Made by a program: the position numbers and the translations under genes. From Endomicrobium sp. (GTDB lineage Bacteria; Elusimicrobiota; Endomicrobiia; Endomicrobiales; Endomicrobiaceae), in assembly GCA_031264105.1 (NCBI GenBank), contig JAISEM010000020.1:1-33941 (forward strand): a DNA stretch of 33,941 nt. The letters are read 5' to 3'. This document shows, piece by piece, positions 21,891 to 31,112 of the stretch (position 1 is the stretch's first letter; each line of letters begins with the position of its first letter). Below the pieces are notes generated by a model. It was given only the letters and a program-made list of their open reading frames with translations, made no database searches and was not told where the DNA came from.

Positions 21891-22353
21891 TTACTTTTTT
21901 TTAAATAACAACTCGCAAACAAAAGTAGCAGAAACCATATTGCCTTTAAGCTTCTTAACAAGCCATCCTGAAGCACCAACAAAGCAAATCGTCAACCAAT
22001 AAAACATTTTCTCTCCTTCAAAAACAGCACCTTCGCTTCATGCATTTCTATTGCTGTAGAATCATATTCTAAAGAATATGCAGCTTGAGCTGTTTACCGA
22101 GAAGTTTTCCTTTTTCCCTAATTGGTGCAAATGGAATATCCATTTTTACTGCCAAAGACATGCCAAGGAGAAATCCGCGAGATTCAATCCAGCAATCTTA
22201 TTAATTTTAATATTCTTGTATTTATCAGCAAAAACGTCAATTATTTCGTTAAAAATGCTTGTATCTTTAAGAATTGGAGTTATATCTTTGAAAATAACGC
22301 CTTCTATAGGAAATATGTCTCTACCCTATATTTTTAATTTTTTTTCTATATCC
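21891..22353 (-). pseudogene. apt: Adenine phosphoribosyltransferase remnant, multiple frameshifts
   Basis: Minus strand: IEGVIFKDITPILKDTSIFNEIIDVFADKYKN, KIAGF/ESRGFLLGMSLAVKMDIPFAPIREKGKL, AYSLEYDSTAIEMHE, AVFEGEK, VLLVDDLLC, GASGWLVKKLKGNMVSATFVCELLF in different frames. Confidence 0.85.
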
Positions 22354-23299
22354 ACTTTACTCTTCTTTCTATATTAGACCTTCTTTCTGTAAACTTAGAA
22401 GGTTGTCTTTCTTTACTACGTCTATCTCTACCACTTCTACCATCAAGTTTTAAATTTTCAGCAATATCTTTGCCAATAAAACTATACTTGACTAAACTTT
22501 CTTTAAGCTTCTTAAAAGCATGAAGTTCTACCTGTCTAACTCGTTCCCTGGAAATATTAAGAACTTTTCCTATTGAATCTAAAGACATTGGCTCTAAACC
22601 ACCTATTCCAAAACGCATTCTTACAACTTCTCTTTCTCTATCAGGCAAGTCATTTAAAGCCATACCTATATCTGCTCTGGTTCTTATAACTTCTGTAACT
22701 GACTCTGGGGAAGTTTCTTCAGCATCAATTATAGTATCTTTAACTTGCAGTTCAGAATCTTCGTCAATAGCAGCGTCTAAAGAGACTGCTCCATTGAAAA
22801 CTGATGAAGCTCTCATTAAGTCATTAACTTGTTCTTTACTAAGTTTTAACTTTTTTGCTATTTCGCCATCAGTTGGATCCCTTTCAAGCTTTTCTCTCAA
22901 CATTATTTTTGTTCTTATCCATTTGTTAAGAGCATCCCAAACATGAGAAGGAATTCTAACTGTTTTTACATTATTTTCTATACTTTTTCTTATGTATTGT
23001 TCTATCCAATAAACTGCATATGTTGAAAAAGCTACATTTCTAGCAGGGTCAAATCTCTCAACAGCCTTAATAAGACCTAAATTACCTTCTTCTATAAGAT
23101 CCATAAAATCTACACCTTTCTTCATGAATCTTTTAGCTATAGGTATAACTAATCTATAGTTTTGCTCTACAAGCTTGTCAAAAGCAGCTTTGTCAGTTTT
23201 AGATTTAAGCCACAAGGATTTAATTTCTTTATCGGCAAGAGGTTCAATTTTTCTGATTGCTTCAAAATAAAGCCCTAAAGGATCAAATTTTACATTCAT
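22346..23299 (-). CDS. RNA polymerase sigma-70 family factor
   Basis: Regions 2-4: FMDLIEEGNLGLIKAVERFDPARNVAFSTYAVYWIEQYIRKSI; SLDSIGKVLNISRERVRQVE; Arg-rich C-terminal tail. Confidence 0.93.
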   Translation of the reverse strand: MNVKFDPLGLYFEAIRKIEPLADKEIKSLWLKSKTDKAAFDKLVEQNYRLVIPIAKRFMKKGVDFMDLIEEGNLGLIKAVERFDPARNVAFSTYAVYWIEQYIRKSIENNVKTVRIPSHVWDALNKWIRTKIMLREKLERDPTDGEIAKKLKLSKEQVNDLMRASSVFNGAVSLDAAIDEDSELQVKDTIIDAEETSPESVTEVIRTRADIGMALNDLPDREREVVRMRFGIGGLEPMSLDSIGKVLNISRERVRQVELHAFKKLKESLVKYSFIGKDIAENLKLDGRSGRDRRSKERQPSKFTERRSNIERRVKWI

Positions 23300-23436
23300 T
23301 TTTGTCTCCTTAAAAACGGATCGACCGTATTTTTATCTCCTAAAATAGTCTTATTTTAGTCTTGTAATGTTATTTTGAATTATTTTCAGTTATCTTGAAT
23401 ATATTATGAATTATCTATCGGTCGTCTACAAATAAA

Positions 23437-23473
23437 AAAAGACTTGAAAGATAAGGATTTTTCCCAAGCCTTC
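23437..23473 (-). terminator. Candidate intrinsic terminator downstream of tRNA-Pro
   Basis: AAGGCTTGG ... CAAGTCTTTTTTT on minus strand. Confidence 0.5.
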
Positions 23474-23479
23474 GTAAAA

Positions 23480-23553
23480 TCGGGACGACTGGATTTGAAC
23501 CAGCGACCTCACGGTCCCGAACCGAGCGCTCTAGCCAGCTGAGCCACGCCCCG
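23480..23553 (-). tRNA. tRNA-Pro(CGG)
   Basis: Acceptor CGGGGCG/CGTCCCG; anticodon loop TTCGGGA. Confidence 0.9.
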
Positions 23554-23559
23554 AAAATC

Positions 23560-23910
23560 TTATAAACTGTTTTTTACATTTACTATTTTATTATTTTTAT
23601 CTACAAAAACAATTTTAGGGTTAATAGGCTTATCTGAAAGAGTAAAACCCATTATTATCACTTCTTCCCAAGGCTTTATAAGATGTGCAGCAGCGCCATT
23701 CATACAAATTACACCCGAACCAGACTTTCCAGGAATCACATAGGTTTCAAGTCTTGCTCCTGAAGTATTTGATACAACCAAAACTTTTTCGCCTATCCAA
23801 AGACCGGATTTATTGCAGAGATCAGTATCTATCGTTATACTACCTTTATATTCTAAATTAGCTTCTGTTACTGTTGCTTTAAAAATCTTTGAACTTAAAA
23901 CAAACTTCAT
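23560..23910 (-). CDS. panD: Aspartate 1-decarboxylase
   Basis: MKFVLSSKIFKATVTEANLEYKGSITIDTDL (GS cleavage site), GARLETYVI, CMNGAAAHL; start moved inside the tracked ORF to an ATG preceded by GGAGGAAG. Confidence 0.95.
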   Translation of the reverse strand: MKFVLSSKIFKATVTEANLEYKGSITIDTDLCNKSGLWIGEKVLVVSNTSGARLETYVIPGKSGSGVICMNGAAAHLIKPWEEVIIMGFTLSDKPINPKIVFVDKNNKIVNVKNSL

Positions 23911-23956
23911 CAACTTCCTCCAAAAATCAATCCGCTCGGCAATTATAGCATTTGCA

Positions 23957-24979
23957 TTATTGTTTGTTAATAGTAACAACTCTTTGAGGGAAAGGAATTT
24001 CTATTCCCTCATCATTAAATTTTCTATATAAATTTTTTAACACTTCACTTTTTATAAATGCTTTAGCATAAGCTGTTTTAACTCTAAAATATAAAATAAA
24101 GTTTATTGAAGAATCCGCAAAGTCCGTGAATTGAACTACTGGTTCATAAATTTTAGAAGCAGAATCATATTTATCCATTATTTCTTTAGCGGCATATTTT
24201 GCAACTTCTTCAACACGATCTAAGTTACTCCCATAAGCAATGCTACAAGCTATTGAAACCGTAACTTCAGACTTCTTAAAATGGTAACTACTTACTATAG
24301 CAGAAGATATTTTGCTATTAGGGATAACAATAGTAGTATTATATATTTCTTTTATTAAAGTTGTTCGCCAATTAACTTCAACAACCATTCCTTCTTGACC
24401 TGAATCAAGCTTAATATAGTCATCTTTTGCAATCTGCTTACTGGCAAGAATATTTATCCCGGCAAACAAATTAGCAAGTGTATCCTGAAGTGCTAATGCA
24501 ACAGCGACAGAACCTATACCCAAAGCAGTCAAAATAGGAGTTAACTTTACACCGACTTGATTTAGTATTAAAACCAAACCAATAAGCGTTATAAAAAACT
24601 TTAATATATTTGAAGTGATTCTCTCTTGAATTGTGTTCTGTAAAAATTTAGGGACAATCGACGCAATTAGAGTAACTATTGAAAAAGCAAATACAACATA
24701 GAAAACTTTATCTATAATTATGCTTTTCGTATTTAGTGGAGACTTTAGAATGGATACATAAAGAGCTATTAGAAAAAACCAAAGAGAAACATAAGTACTT
24801 GTCATTTCTACAATTTTATCATTAAGAACTAATCCAACTTTTGCTAAAAGATTTTGTATTAACCTTGCTACATATCTCTTAAACAAAAAGCCTATTGTAA
24901 ATATGAACGCAAATAGAGTCGCGCTCTCTACCCACAAAAGACCTTTTGTTAATATTTGATTCCAAACTTGTAATAACAT
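23957..24979 (-). CDS. MscS-family mechanosensitive channel
   Basis: TALGIGSVAVALALQDTLANLFAGINILASKQIAKDDYI and VEVNWRTTLI. Confidence 0.92.
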   Translation of the reverse strand: MLLQVWNQILTKGLLWVESATLFAFIFTIGFLFKRYVARLIQNLLAKVGLVLNDKIVEMTSTYVSLWFFLIALYVSILKSPLNTKSIIIDKVFYVVFAFSIVTLIASIVPKFLQNTIQERITSNILKFFITLIGLVLILNQVGVKLTPILTALGIGSVAVALALQDTLANLFAGINILASKQIAKDDYIKLDSGQEGMVVEVNWRTTLIKEIYNTTIVIPNSKISSAIVSSYHFKKSEVTVSIACSIAYGSNLDRVEEVAKYAAKEIMDKYDSASKIYEPVVQFTDFADSSINFILYFRVKTAYAKAFIKSEVLKNLYRKFNDEGIEIPFPQRVVTINKQ

Positions 24980-24982
24980 TTT

Positions 24983-25336
24983 TTATCTTTTAGGATTTTC
25001 AGCTTCTTCCTGACATTTTATACAATATCTTGTCCAGGGTATTGCTTTTAATCTTTCTAGAGGGATTTTCTCGCCACAACATTCGCACGTTCCATATATT
25101 CTTTTTTCTACCTTCGCTAAAGCATCGTTTACTGCGCTTAGTGTTATTTTATCGCTGGATGTAATCTCAAAAAATATTTCTTTATCGCTGTTTTGTCTTG
25201 CTATATCTATTTCATCTCCGACATTTGTATCATCGGAGTCTATATTTCTTTGAGCATTACTTGTCTTATTTAAAAGTTCTGCTATCTTTTCTATTAAAAG
25301 TTTTTTTATTTCTGCTAAATCTTTTTTGTTCATCAT
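24983..25336 (-). CDS. DksA/TraR-family zinc-finger protein
   Basis: YGTCECCGEKIPLERLKAIPWTRYCIKCQEEAE. Confidence 0.92.
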   Translation of the reverse strand: MMNKKDLAEIKKLLIEKIAELLNKTSNAQRNIDSDDTNVGDEIDIARQNSDKEIFFEITSSDKITLSAVNDALAKVEKRIYGTCECCGEKIPLERLKAIPWTRYCIKCQEEAENPKR

Positions 25337-25346
25337 TCTTTCTCCA

Positions 25347-26831
25347 TTAAAAATTTGTAAATACCTTAACCATTCTTAACTTGTCGTTTTCCTGACCGCT
25401 TATTCTTATACCTTTAGACGCTGTATCCATAAGACAATCACATATTTCCTGCGTTATTCTCTCTCCAGGTATTACTACAGGTATTCCTGGTGGATAAGGA
25501 GTTAAGATCTGAGCGGCTATATGCCCAACAGCTTTCTTTAATCTTACCTTTGTAATACTATTTGAAAGGAATACATCTCTTGGCTTCATAACCATTTCCG
25601 TAGATAAGGTTGGGATTTTAAGTATCCAATTTTTTTGCTTACCATGATATTTTTTACTTATACTTTCAAGAGCACTTACAAAAGCTTCCACATCAGCTTT
25701 GATTGTGCCTTCTCCATGAATAGCAACCAAATTAAATAAATCAGCATAATCAAGTTGTATTCTATATTCTCTGGCTAAAATACTTTCTACCTCATAACCT
25801 GAAAGGCCAGTCTTTGTAACATTTACAGTAAGTTTGGTTTCATCTAAATCAAAACCAAGTTTATTCATTTCTTTTCTGTCAAAACATTTCATATTTTGAA
25901 TGTTTTTGTTTATATAAGAACGTCCCCACTCTGCAGCATCTAGAACTTTGTCAAAGTCTTTTTTACCTTGCAAAAAAACTTGTCTTCTTGCCAAGTCAAG
26001 AGTTGCAAGCGTTAAGTAATTAGGACTTGTAGTTTGAAGCATTGAAACTACTTTTTTTACTCTATTAAAATCAACCAGTTTTGAATTAAAGTGTAACGCC
26101 GACCCTTGAGACATTGCCGATAAAATCTTGTGCGTTGATTGAACACATAAATCCGCACCTGCTTCAACTGCTGATTCAGGGAGTCTATCATTAAAATGCA
26201 AATGCGCGCCATGCGCTTCATCAACAAGTAAAATCTTGCCTCTTCTATGGCATAAATCCGCAATTTTACTCAATTCAGTAACAATTCCGTTATAAGTTGG
26301 ACTAGTTACTAATACAGCTTTTGCTTCAGGATATTTATCTAATGCTTCTTTAACTTGGTCATAAGTCATACTAAAAATTAAATCTAGGTTTTGATCTATT
26401 TTAGGTTGAACCCAAATAGGCCAAACACCAGACATAATAATTCCAGTCATTATAGACTTATGAGAACTTCTTGAAACTATTATCGAGTCTCCAGGATTAC
26501 AAGCCGAAAGAAACATAGCCATGTTACCACTAGAGGTTCCATTTACTAAAAATAAAGAATGCCTCACTCCATAAGCCTCTGCCATAAGCTCTTGAGCTTT
26601 TCTTATTGGTCCAACAGGGTCGTGCAAAGAATCTACTTCATCAAAAACCGTAACATCAAATTTGAAAACTTCTTGTCCAACATAATCTTTTAATTCTTTA
26701 TCTATGCTTCTTCCGTTTTTATGACCCGGACAATGGAAGGATATAACGTCTCTTTTTGCGTGACTAAGAAGTGTATCAAATACTGGAGCTTTGGATTGTT
26801 TTGTTAAATTCGAATTTTTTATTCTATTCAC
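25347..26831 (-). CDS. Orn/Lys/Arg decarboxylase, PLP-dependent (fold type I)
   Basis: FHCPGHKNGR, LVNGTSSGNMAMFL, LLVDEAHGAHLHF, STHKILSAMSQGS, TPYPPGIPVVIPGE. Confidence 0.92.
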   Translation of the reverse strand: MNRIKNSNLTKQSKAPVFDTLLSHAKRDVISFHCPGHKNGRSIDKELKDYVGQEVFKFDVTVFDEVDSLHDPVGPIRKAQELMAEAYGVRHSLFLVNGTSSGNMAMFLSACNPGDSIIVSRSSHKSIMTGIIMSGVWPIWVQPKIDQNLDLIFSMTYDQVKEALDKYPEAKAVLVTSPTYNGIVTELSKIADLCHRRGKILLVDEAHGAHLHFNDRLPESAVEAGADLCVQSTHKILSAMSQGSALHFNSKLVDFNRVKKVVSMLQTTSPNYLTLATLDLARRQVFLQGKKDFDKVLDAAEWGRSYINKNIQNMKCFDRKEMNKLGFDLDETKLTVNVTKTGLSGYEVESILAREYRIQLDYADLFNLVAIHGEGTIKADVEAFVSALESISKKYHGKQKNWILKIPTLSTEMVMKPRDVFLSNSITKVRLKKAVGHIAAQILTPYPPGIPVVIPGERITQEICDCLMDTASKGIRISGQENDKLRMVKVFTNF

Positions 26832-26850
26832 TTATCCTGCCTACATTAGA

Positions 26851-26926
26851 CTGCCCGGTAGAAGACTCGAACTTCTGACCCCTTCCATGTCAAGGAAGTA
26901 CTCTAACCAACTGAGCTAACCGGGCA
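26851..26926 (-). tRNA. tRNA-Val(GAC)
   Basis: Acceptor TGCCCGG/CCGGGCA; anticodon loop TTGACAT. Confidence 0.9.
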
Positions 26927-26961
26927 AGCATATGATGTTTATTATTTACAAACATAAATAG

Positions 26962-27033
26962 AGGTGCGGGCCGGAATTGAACCGGCGAATAACAGTTTTG
27001 CAGACTGTTCCCTTACCACTTGGGTACCGCACC
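26962..27033 (-). tRNA. tRNA-Cys(GCA)
   Basis: Acceptor GGTGCGG/CCGCACC; anticodon loop CTGCAAA. Confidence 0.92.
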
Positions 27034-27180
27034 AACGACCTAAAAGTTGTATAAGTATACTAAAAACAACATCCTCCAGTCAAATTCTTATATTTATTTC
27101 TCAATATTTGCGCTCTATTTTTGATTTTTTTTAAATCAATGTACTATAATTCTTTTAGTAATAATTAATGGAGAAAACCA

Positions 27181-27578
27181 TGAACTCATTAGCCTTAAGA
27201 ATCTCTTATGCCGATACTGACCAAATGGGAATGGTTTACTACGCAAACTATCTAGATTTTTTTGAACGAGGACGTACCGAGCTTCTTAGAGAAATAGGTC
27301 TTGAATATAAAGCAATAGAAGAGAGAGGTTTTTATTTTCCCGTTATCCATGCTGAGTGCAAATATATTTCTCCAGCGAAATACGACCATATTATAACAAT
27401 AGAAACTAATATATCAGAGGTAACAGCTGCAAGCATTACTTGTTCATATGAAGTAAAATGTCATGAAAAGCTTTTAGTTATAGGGAAAACAAAACATCCT
27501 TTTGTAAATAAAGAGTTAAAACCTGTTCGGTTTCCAAAAGATATAAAAGATGTATTGGAAAAAAATCTTGAAAAATAA
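27181..27578 (+). CDS. YbgC-family acyl-CoA thioesterase (hotdog fold)
   Basis: RISYADTDQMGMVYYANYLDFFERGRTELLRE. Confidence 0.9.
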
Positions 27579-28137
27579 ACAATTAAAAGATGATTCTTAT
27601 TTTATATCTCAAGCTTTAAAAGAAGCTCAGAAAGCTTACAAAAAAGGTGAAGTTCCAATAGGTGCAATTATAACTCTTAAAAATAAAATAATTGCTCGTG
27701 GCTTTAATAAATGCATTATGTTATCTGACCCAACTGCTCATGCAGAAATTATTGCTTTACGTAAAGCTGCTAAAAAATTAAAAACCTATCGTTTGAACGA
27801 TTGTTTCTTATATGTTACAATCGAACCTTGTCCAATGTGCGCGGGCGCTCTTGTAAATGCAAGAATAAAAAAAATTATTTTTGGCGCGTACGATGTAAAA
27901 GCTGGCGCTTGTAAAAGTGTATTTGAAATAACAAATAATAAAAAACTTAATCATCAAATAGAATTTGATGGTAGTAAAAAAGAATATTTAAATACAGAAT
28001 GCGCAGGAATAATTAGAAACTTCTTTAAAAATAGGCGTAAAATCAACGGGGGTGAACAGGGTTCGACGGGAGTGATAGAGGTAATGGCAGCAGGCCGGAG
28101 TTGGTCGATGGCTCCGCAAAAATCGACCGAAAAATAA
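27550..28137 (+). CDS. tadA: tRNA-specific adenosine deaminase; ORF runs into tmRNA
   Basis: GEVPIGAII, TAHAEIIALRKAAK, EPCPMCAGALVNARI; conserved part ends near FFKNRRK (~28041), only stop is 28135-28137 inside tmRNA. Confidence 0.9.
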   Translation: MYWKKILKNKQLKDDSYFISQALKEAQKAYKKGEVPIGAIITLKNKIIARGFNKCIMLSDPTAHAEIIALRKAAKKLKTYRLNDCFLYVTIEPCPMCAGALVNARIKKIIFGAYDVKAGACKSVFEITNNKKLNHQIEFDGSKKEYLNTECAGIIRNFFKNRRKINGGEQGSTGVIEVMAAGRSWSMAPQKSTEK

Positions 28138-28425
28138 ACAACAAAACTGTTGTTCCAATGCACAACGTTAAGCCTTTCACGGCATTTAGCGTTATGCCTT
28201 TAGCTGCTTAACGCGGCTTCGTTTTACCTCTAGACGCCTGCTATATGGATAAAACGTCAAGAGCAGGCTAGTTTTAAGCTGCTTGCGCCGTCAGTTTAAA
28301 ATTAAATTAAAACGGCGCTGGTTTATAATGTAGTACCGTCCGATTACGGGATAAATTTTCGGACTAAGCCTGTAGCGGCCTTACTAAAACATTTTCGGAC
28401 GCGGGTTCAATTCCCGCCACCTCCA
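28048..28425 (+). ncRNA. ssrA: tmRNA
   Basis: Acceptor GGGGGTG/CACCTCC, T arm GGACGCGGGTTCAATTCCCGCC, H-type pseudoknot PK1 (CGGAG/CTCCG and GGTCGAT/ATCGACC), tag ORF ending ...VMPLAA-stop at 28211; 3' CCA not encoded. Confidence 0.93.
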
Positions 28426-28505
28426 CACCTCAAAGGATTTTCAGTTGAAGCAGATGCAAAACTGCTTATAAAATGAGGCGTTTCTTTGAGTTCGATAAGT
28501 CCTTC

Positions 28506-29897
28506 CTAAAAAACAAAACCTTTTGGGCTTATCAAACTCTGAACATCTTTTTTTATTTCCAGATTTCCCGTTTCCCAGATAGCGTCAACATTGTTCATAA
28601 AGAACTTTACGAAGTCCCAGCAGTCTTCCGTAATCTTATTTATTTTCTCTTCGTCCATTAAACAAGCTTTTTTCTCTTGAATTTGCGCTTCCAATATATC
28701 CACTTCTTTCTCACCTAATTTCTTTATCGTAATATCTTCTTTGTCTCTCATTAAAAGAAGCGTGCCTAATTGCTGCTTTTCTAATTCGAGAATTTCAGCC
28801 TTTAATCTTTTATTCTGTTCTGTAATATTAGTCGTCTTTTGCTCATAAATATCCATTGACATTTGCCTGAACATTTCAAGATGTTCTTCTTTGGGCTTCA
28901 ATGTTCTTAAATAGTTGAGATACGCAGCATCAACATCTTGCTTCCTGTATCGGCAACGCTTATTGCCCTGACAGTGATAATAAGGAAATCTCCCTTTTGC
29001 CAAACTTGGCGTCATTTTGTGGTTGTTAGCGTGGCAATAAATATAACGTCTCAACGTAAATATAGGATGGTCGTCAACTCTAATCTTATTATCTCTTTCT
29101 CTTCCGTTCAATTTGCGTTGGACAGACCAAAACAGTTCTTCCGATACGATAGGCTCGTGAATACCTTTGATTTGCTGCCCTTCTGCATTGAGTGTTAAAC
29201 CGCAATACTGAATTCTTTTTATGAGCTTCTCAAATGTTTGAGGCGGTATATCAACACCGTCTTTTTTCATAAGTTCCCTGACTTGTGTTTGATTATAGTT
29301 GTCGTCCAAAAGTTCAAAGATTTTCTTAACCGTAGGCGTGTCAGCGTTCAGATAAAGCTGCTTCTTGCCGGTTAAGTTATTGGTGCGGACATCATAACCG
29401 AACTTTTTATGATAATACCTTCCGCTGTTTTTGGCAGCCCTTACGCCGTTATTTATCCTTTCCGTAATCATTCCAAGTTCTAATTCGCCGATAGCGGCTT
29501 CTAAGTTTAGTATAAACTTTCCAAGAGCGTTATCTACATTCATTCCGTTTGTGAATAAAATTCTAACACCTTCCTTCCTTAAATGTCTTGACAGATACGC
29601 AAAGTCACCGACATTTCTTGAAAGCCTGTCAACCTTGTAACAGATTACCGCAGAGACATTATTATTCTTATCGTGGCAGAACTTTAACAATTCTTTTAAC
29701 TGCGTTCTGTCTGCCGTACCGCCGCTTTCGCCTTCTTCTCGGAAAACGCGTATAACTATATATCCACTCTTCTCTGCAAACTCTTTACACTTTCGCTCTT
29801 GGTTATCTAAACTTTCACCGCCCTTTGCCTGCTCCGCTGTTGAAACTCTTACATATATAACGACATACCCGGAAAATCCCGTTGTTACATTTAACAT
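28506..29897 (-). CDS. Large serine recombinase (resolvase + recombinase domain)
   Basis: YVRVSTAEQAKGGESLDNQ, YKVDRLSRNVGDF, recombinase and zinc ribbon-like segments, coiled coil. Confidence 0.92.
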   Translation of the reverse strand: MLNVTTGFSGYVVIYVRVSTAEQAKGGESLDNQERKCKEFAEKSGYIVIRVFREEGESGGTADRTQLKELLKFCHDKNNNVSAVICYKVDRLSRNVGDFAYLSRHLRKEGVRILFTNGMNVDNALGKFILNLEAAIGELELGMITERINNGVRAAKNSGRYYHKKFGYDVRTNNLTGKKQLYLNADTPTVKKIFELLDDNYNQTQVRELMKKDGVDIPPQTFEKLIKRIQYCGLTLNAEGQQIKGIHEPIVSEELFWSVQRKLNGRERDNKIRVDDHPIFTLRRYIYCHANNHKMTPSLAKGRFPYYHCQGNKRCRYRKQDVDAAYLNYLRTLKPKEEHLEMFRQMSMDIYEQKTTNITEQNKRLKAEILELEKQQLGTLLLMRDKEDITIKKLGEKEVDILEAQIQEKKACLMDEEKINKITEDCWDFVKFFMNNVDAIWETGNLEIKKDVQSLISPKGFVF

Positions 29898-29959
29898 AAC
29901 TCCTCCAAAAAAATCCGAGCGTAAGAGAGATTAACCCCTTACGCTCGTCGATGTTGTAA

Positions 29960-30405
29960 TTATTTATTTTTCGCTTTCCGTTTAGTTAATCCTACTTGCT
30001 GTGCCTTTCTAAATGCATCTTCGCTTACAATATGTTCGTGCATAGCCTTTATAAGAGCTTTTTCGTAATCAGCAACCGCTATTTCTATCGCTTGCATCAA
30101 CATATATTCGCTCACCACTACATCTGCAAAGAGAACTTCGATGCCCATCTTTTTAAGGTTTTTTACAAGAACCATATAATACGATATATCTCTTGAAAGT
30201 CTGGAAAGATTAGCGCAAATTATGGACGAATATGCTGAGCCTTTTTGTCAAGACAAGAATTTAAATATTCATAAGCGGTAAAGTCTTTGTCTTTTGTTGT
30301 TGCCGTTAAGTCTTTAAGAACGAAAAAGTAGCGACAGCGCTGTTCTTTCTCTTTTTGCTTCTTTTTCTCTTTGTGAATTGCTGTGGATAACTCTAATAAC
30401 TTAAG
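29960..30405 (-). pseudogene. Second serine-recombinase catalytic domain remnant, frameshifted
   Basis: RYFFVLKDLTATTKDKDFTAYEYLNSCLDKKAQ then frame change to SIICANLSRLSRDISYYMVLVKNLKKMGIEVLFADV...; N-terminus lost beside the IS. Confidence 0.6.
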
Positions 30406-30408
30406 CCG

Positions 30409-31107
30409 TCAATTGAACGCTTGCGAAAATGGCTCGCAATAAAATTCTTCCGGTGTCTCATATCCAAGACTTTGATGAAACCTGTTCTCGTTATAAAACC
30501 TTACAAAATTTGCTACTCCTTCTTTTAACTCTGATATTTCGCTGTAATACTTGAATTTTATATCTTCGTATTTTATCGTCTTCCAAAATCGCTCTATATA
30601 AATATTATCCATCGCTCTTCCTTTTCCGTCCATACTTATCCGCACTTTATGCGCTTCCAATATCCTTATAAATTCTTCACTTGTATATTGGCTTCCTTGA
30701 TCGCTGTTAAATATACAAGGTTCTCCGTATTTCGATAACGCTTCTTCCAGCGCCGATATACAAAATTCTTTTTCCATCGCGTTGCTTATTCGCCGACTCA
30801 ATACTTTTCGTGAATATAGGTCTATTATCGCCGTCATGCACACACAACATCCTCTCATATTTACATACGTTATGTCCATCGCCCATACCTGATTTGGGAA
30901 ACTTATTTTATAATCTTTCAGTAAATACGGATATTTCTTGTGCAGTTTATTGCTTATACTCGTCTTCTTCTTTTTTCTAAGCCCTTTTAGCCCAAACTGC
31001 CTCATTATTCGACGTATCTGCTTCAGCGTTACTTCAAACAATTCTTTTATAGCCTCATAAACCTTTCGGTATCCATAAAACGGCGTTTCTATCAACACTT
31101 CGTACAT
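30409..31107 (-). CDS. IS3-family transposase orfB, rve integrase core
   Basis: TPFYGYRKV, WAMDITYVNMRG, FNSDQGSQYTSEEF, NIYIERFWKTIKYEDI, YNENRFHQSLGYETPEEFY. Confidence 0.92.
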   Translation of the reverse strand: MYEVLIETPFYGYRKVYEAIKELFEVTLKQIRRIMRQFGLKGLRKKKKTSISNKLHKKYPYLLKDYKISFPNQVWAMDITYVNMRGCCVCMTAIIDLYSRKVLSRRISNAMEKEFCISALEEALSKYGEPCIFNSDQGSQYTSEEFIRILEAHKVRISMDGKGRAMDNIYIERFWKTIKYEDIKFKYYSEISELKEGVANFVRFYNENRFHQSLGYETPEEFYCEPFSQAFN

Positions 31108-31112
31108 CCACC

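Noticed and set aside
22078-22377. Plus-strand ORFs of 99 and 71 aa
   Set aside because: They lie antisense to the apt pseudogene, which explains the sequence better.
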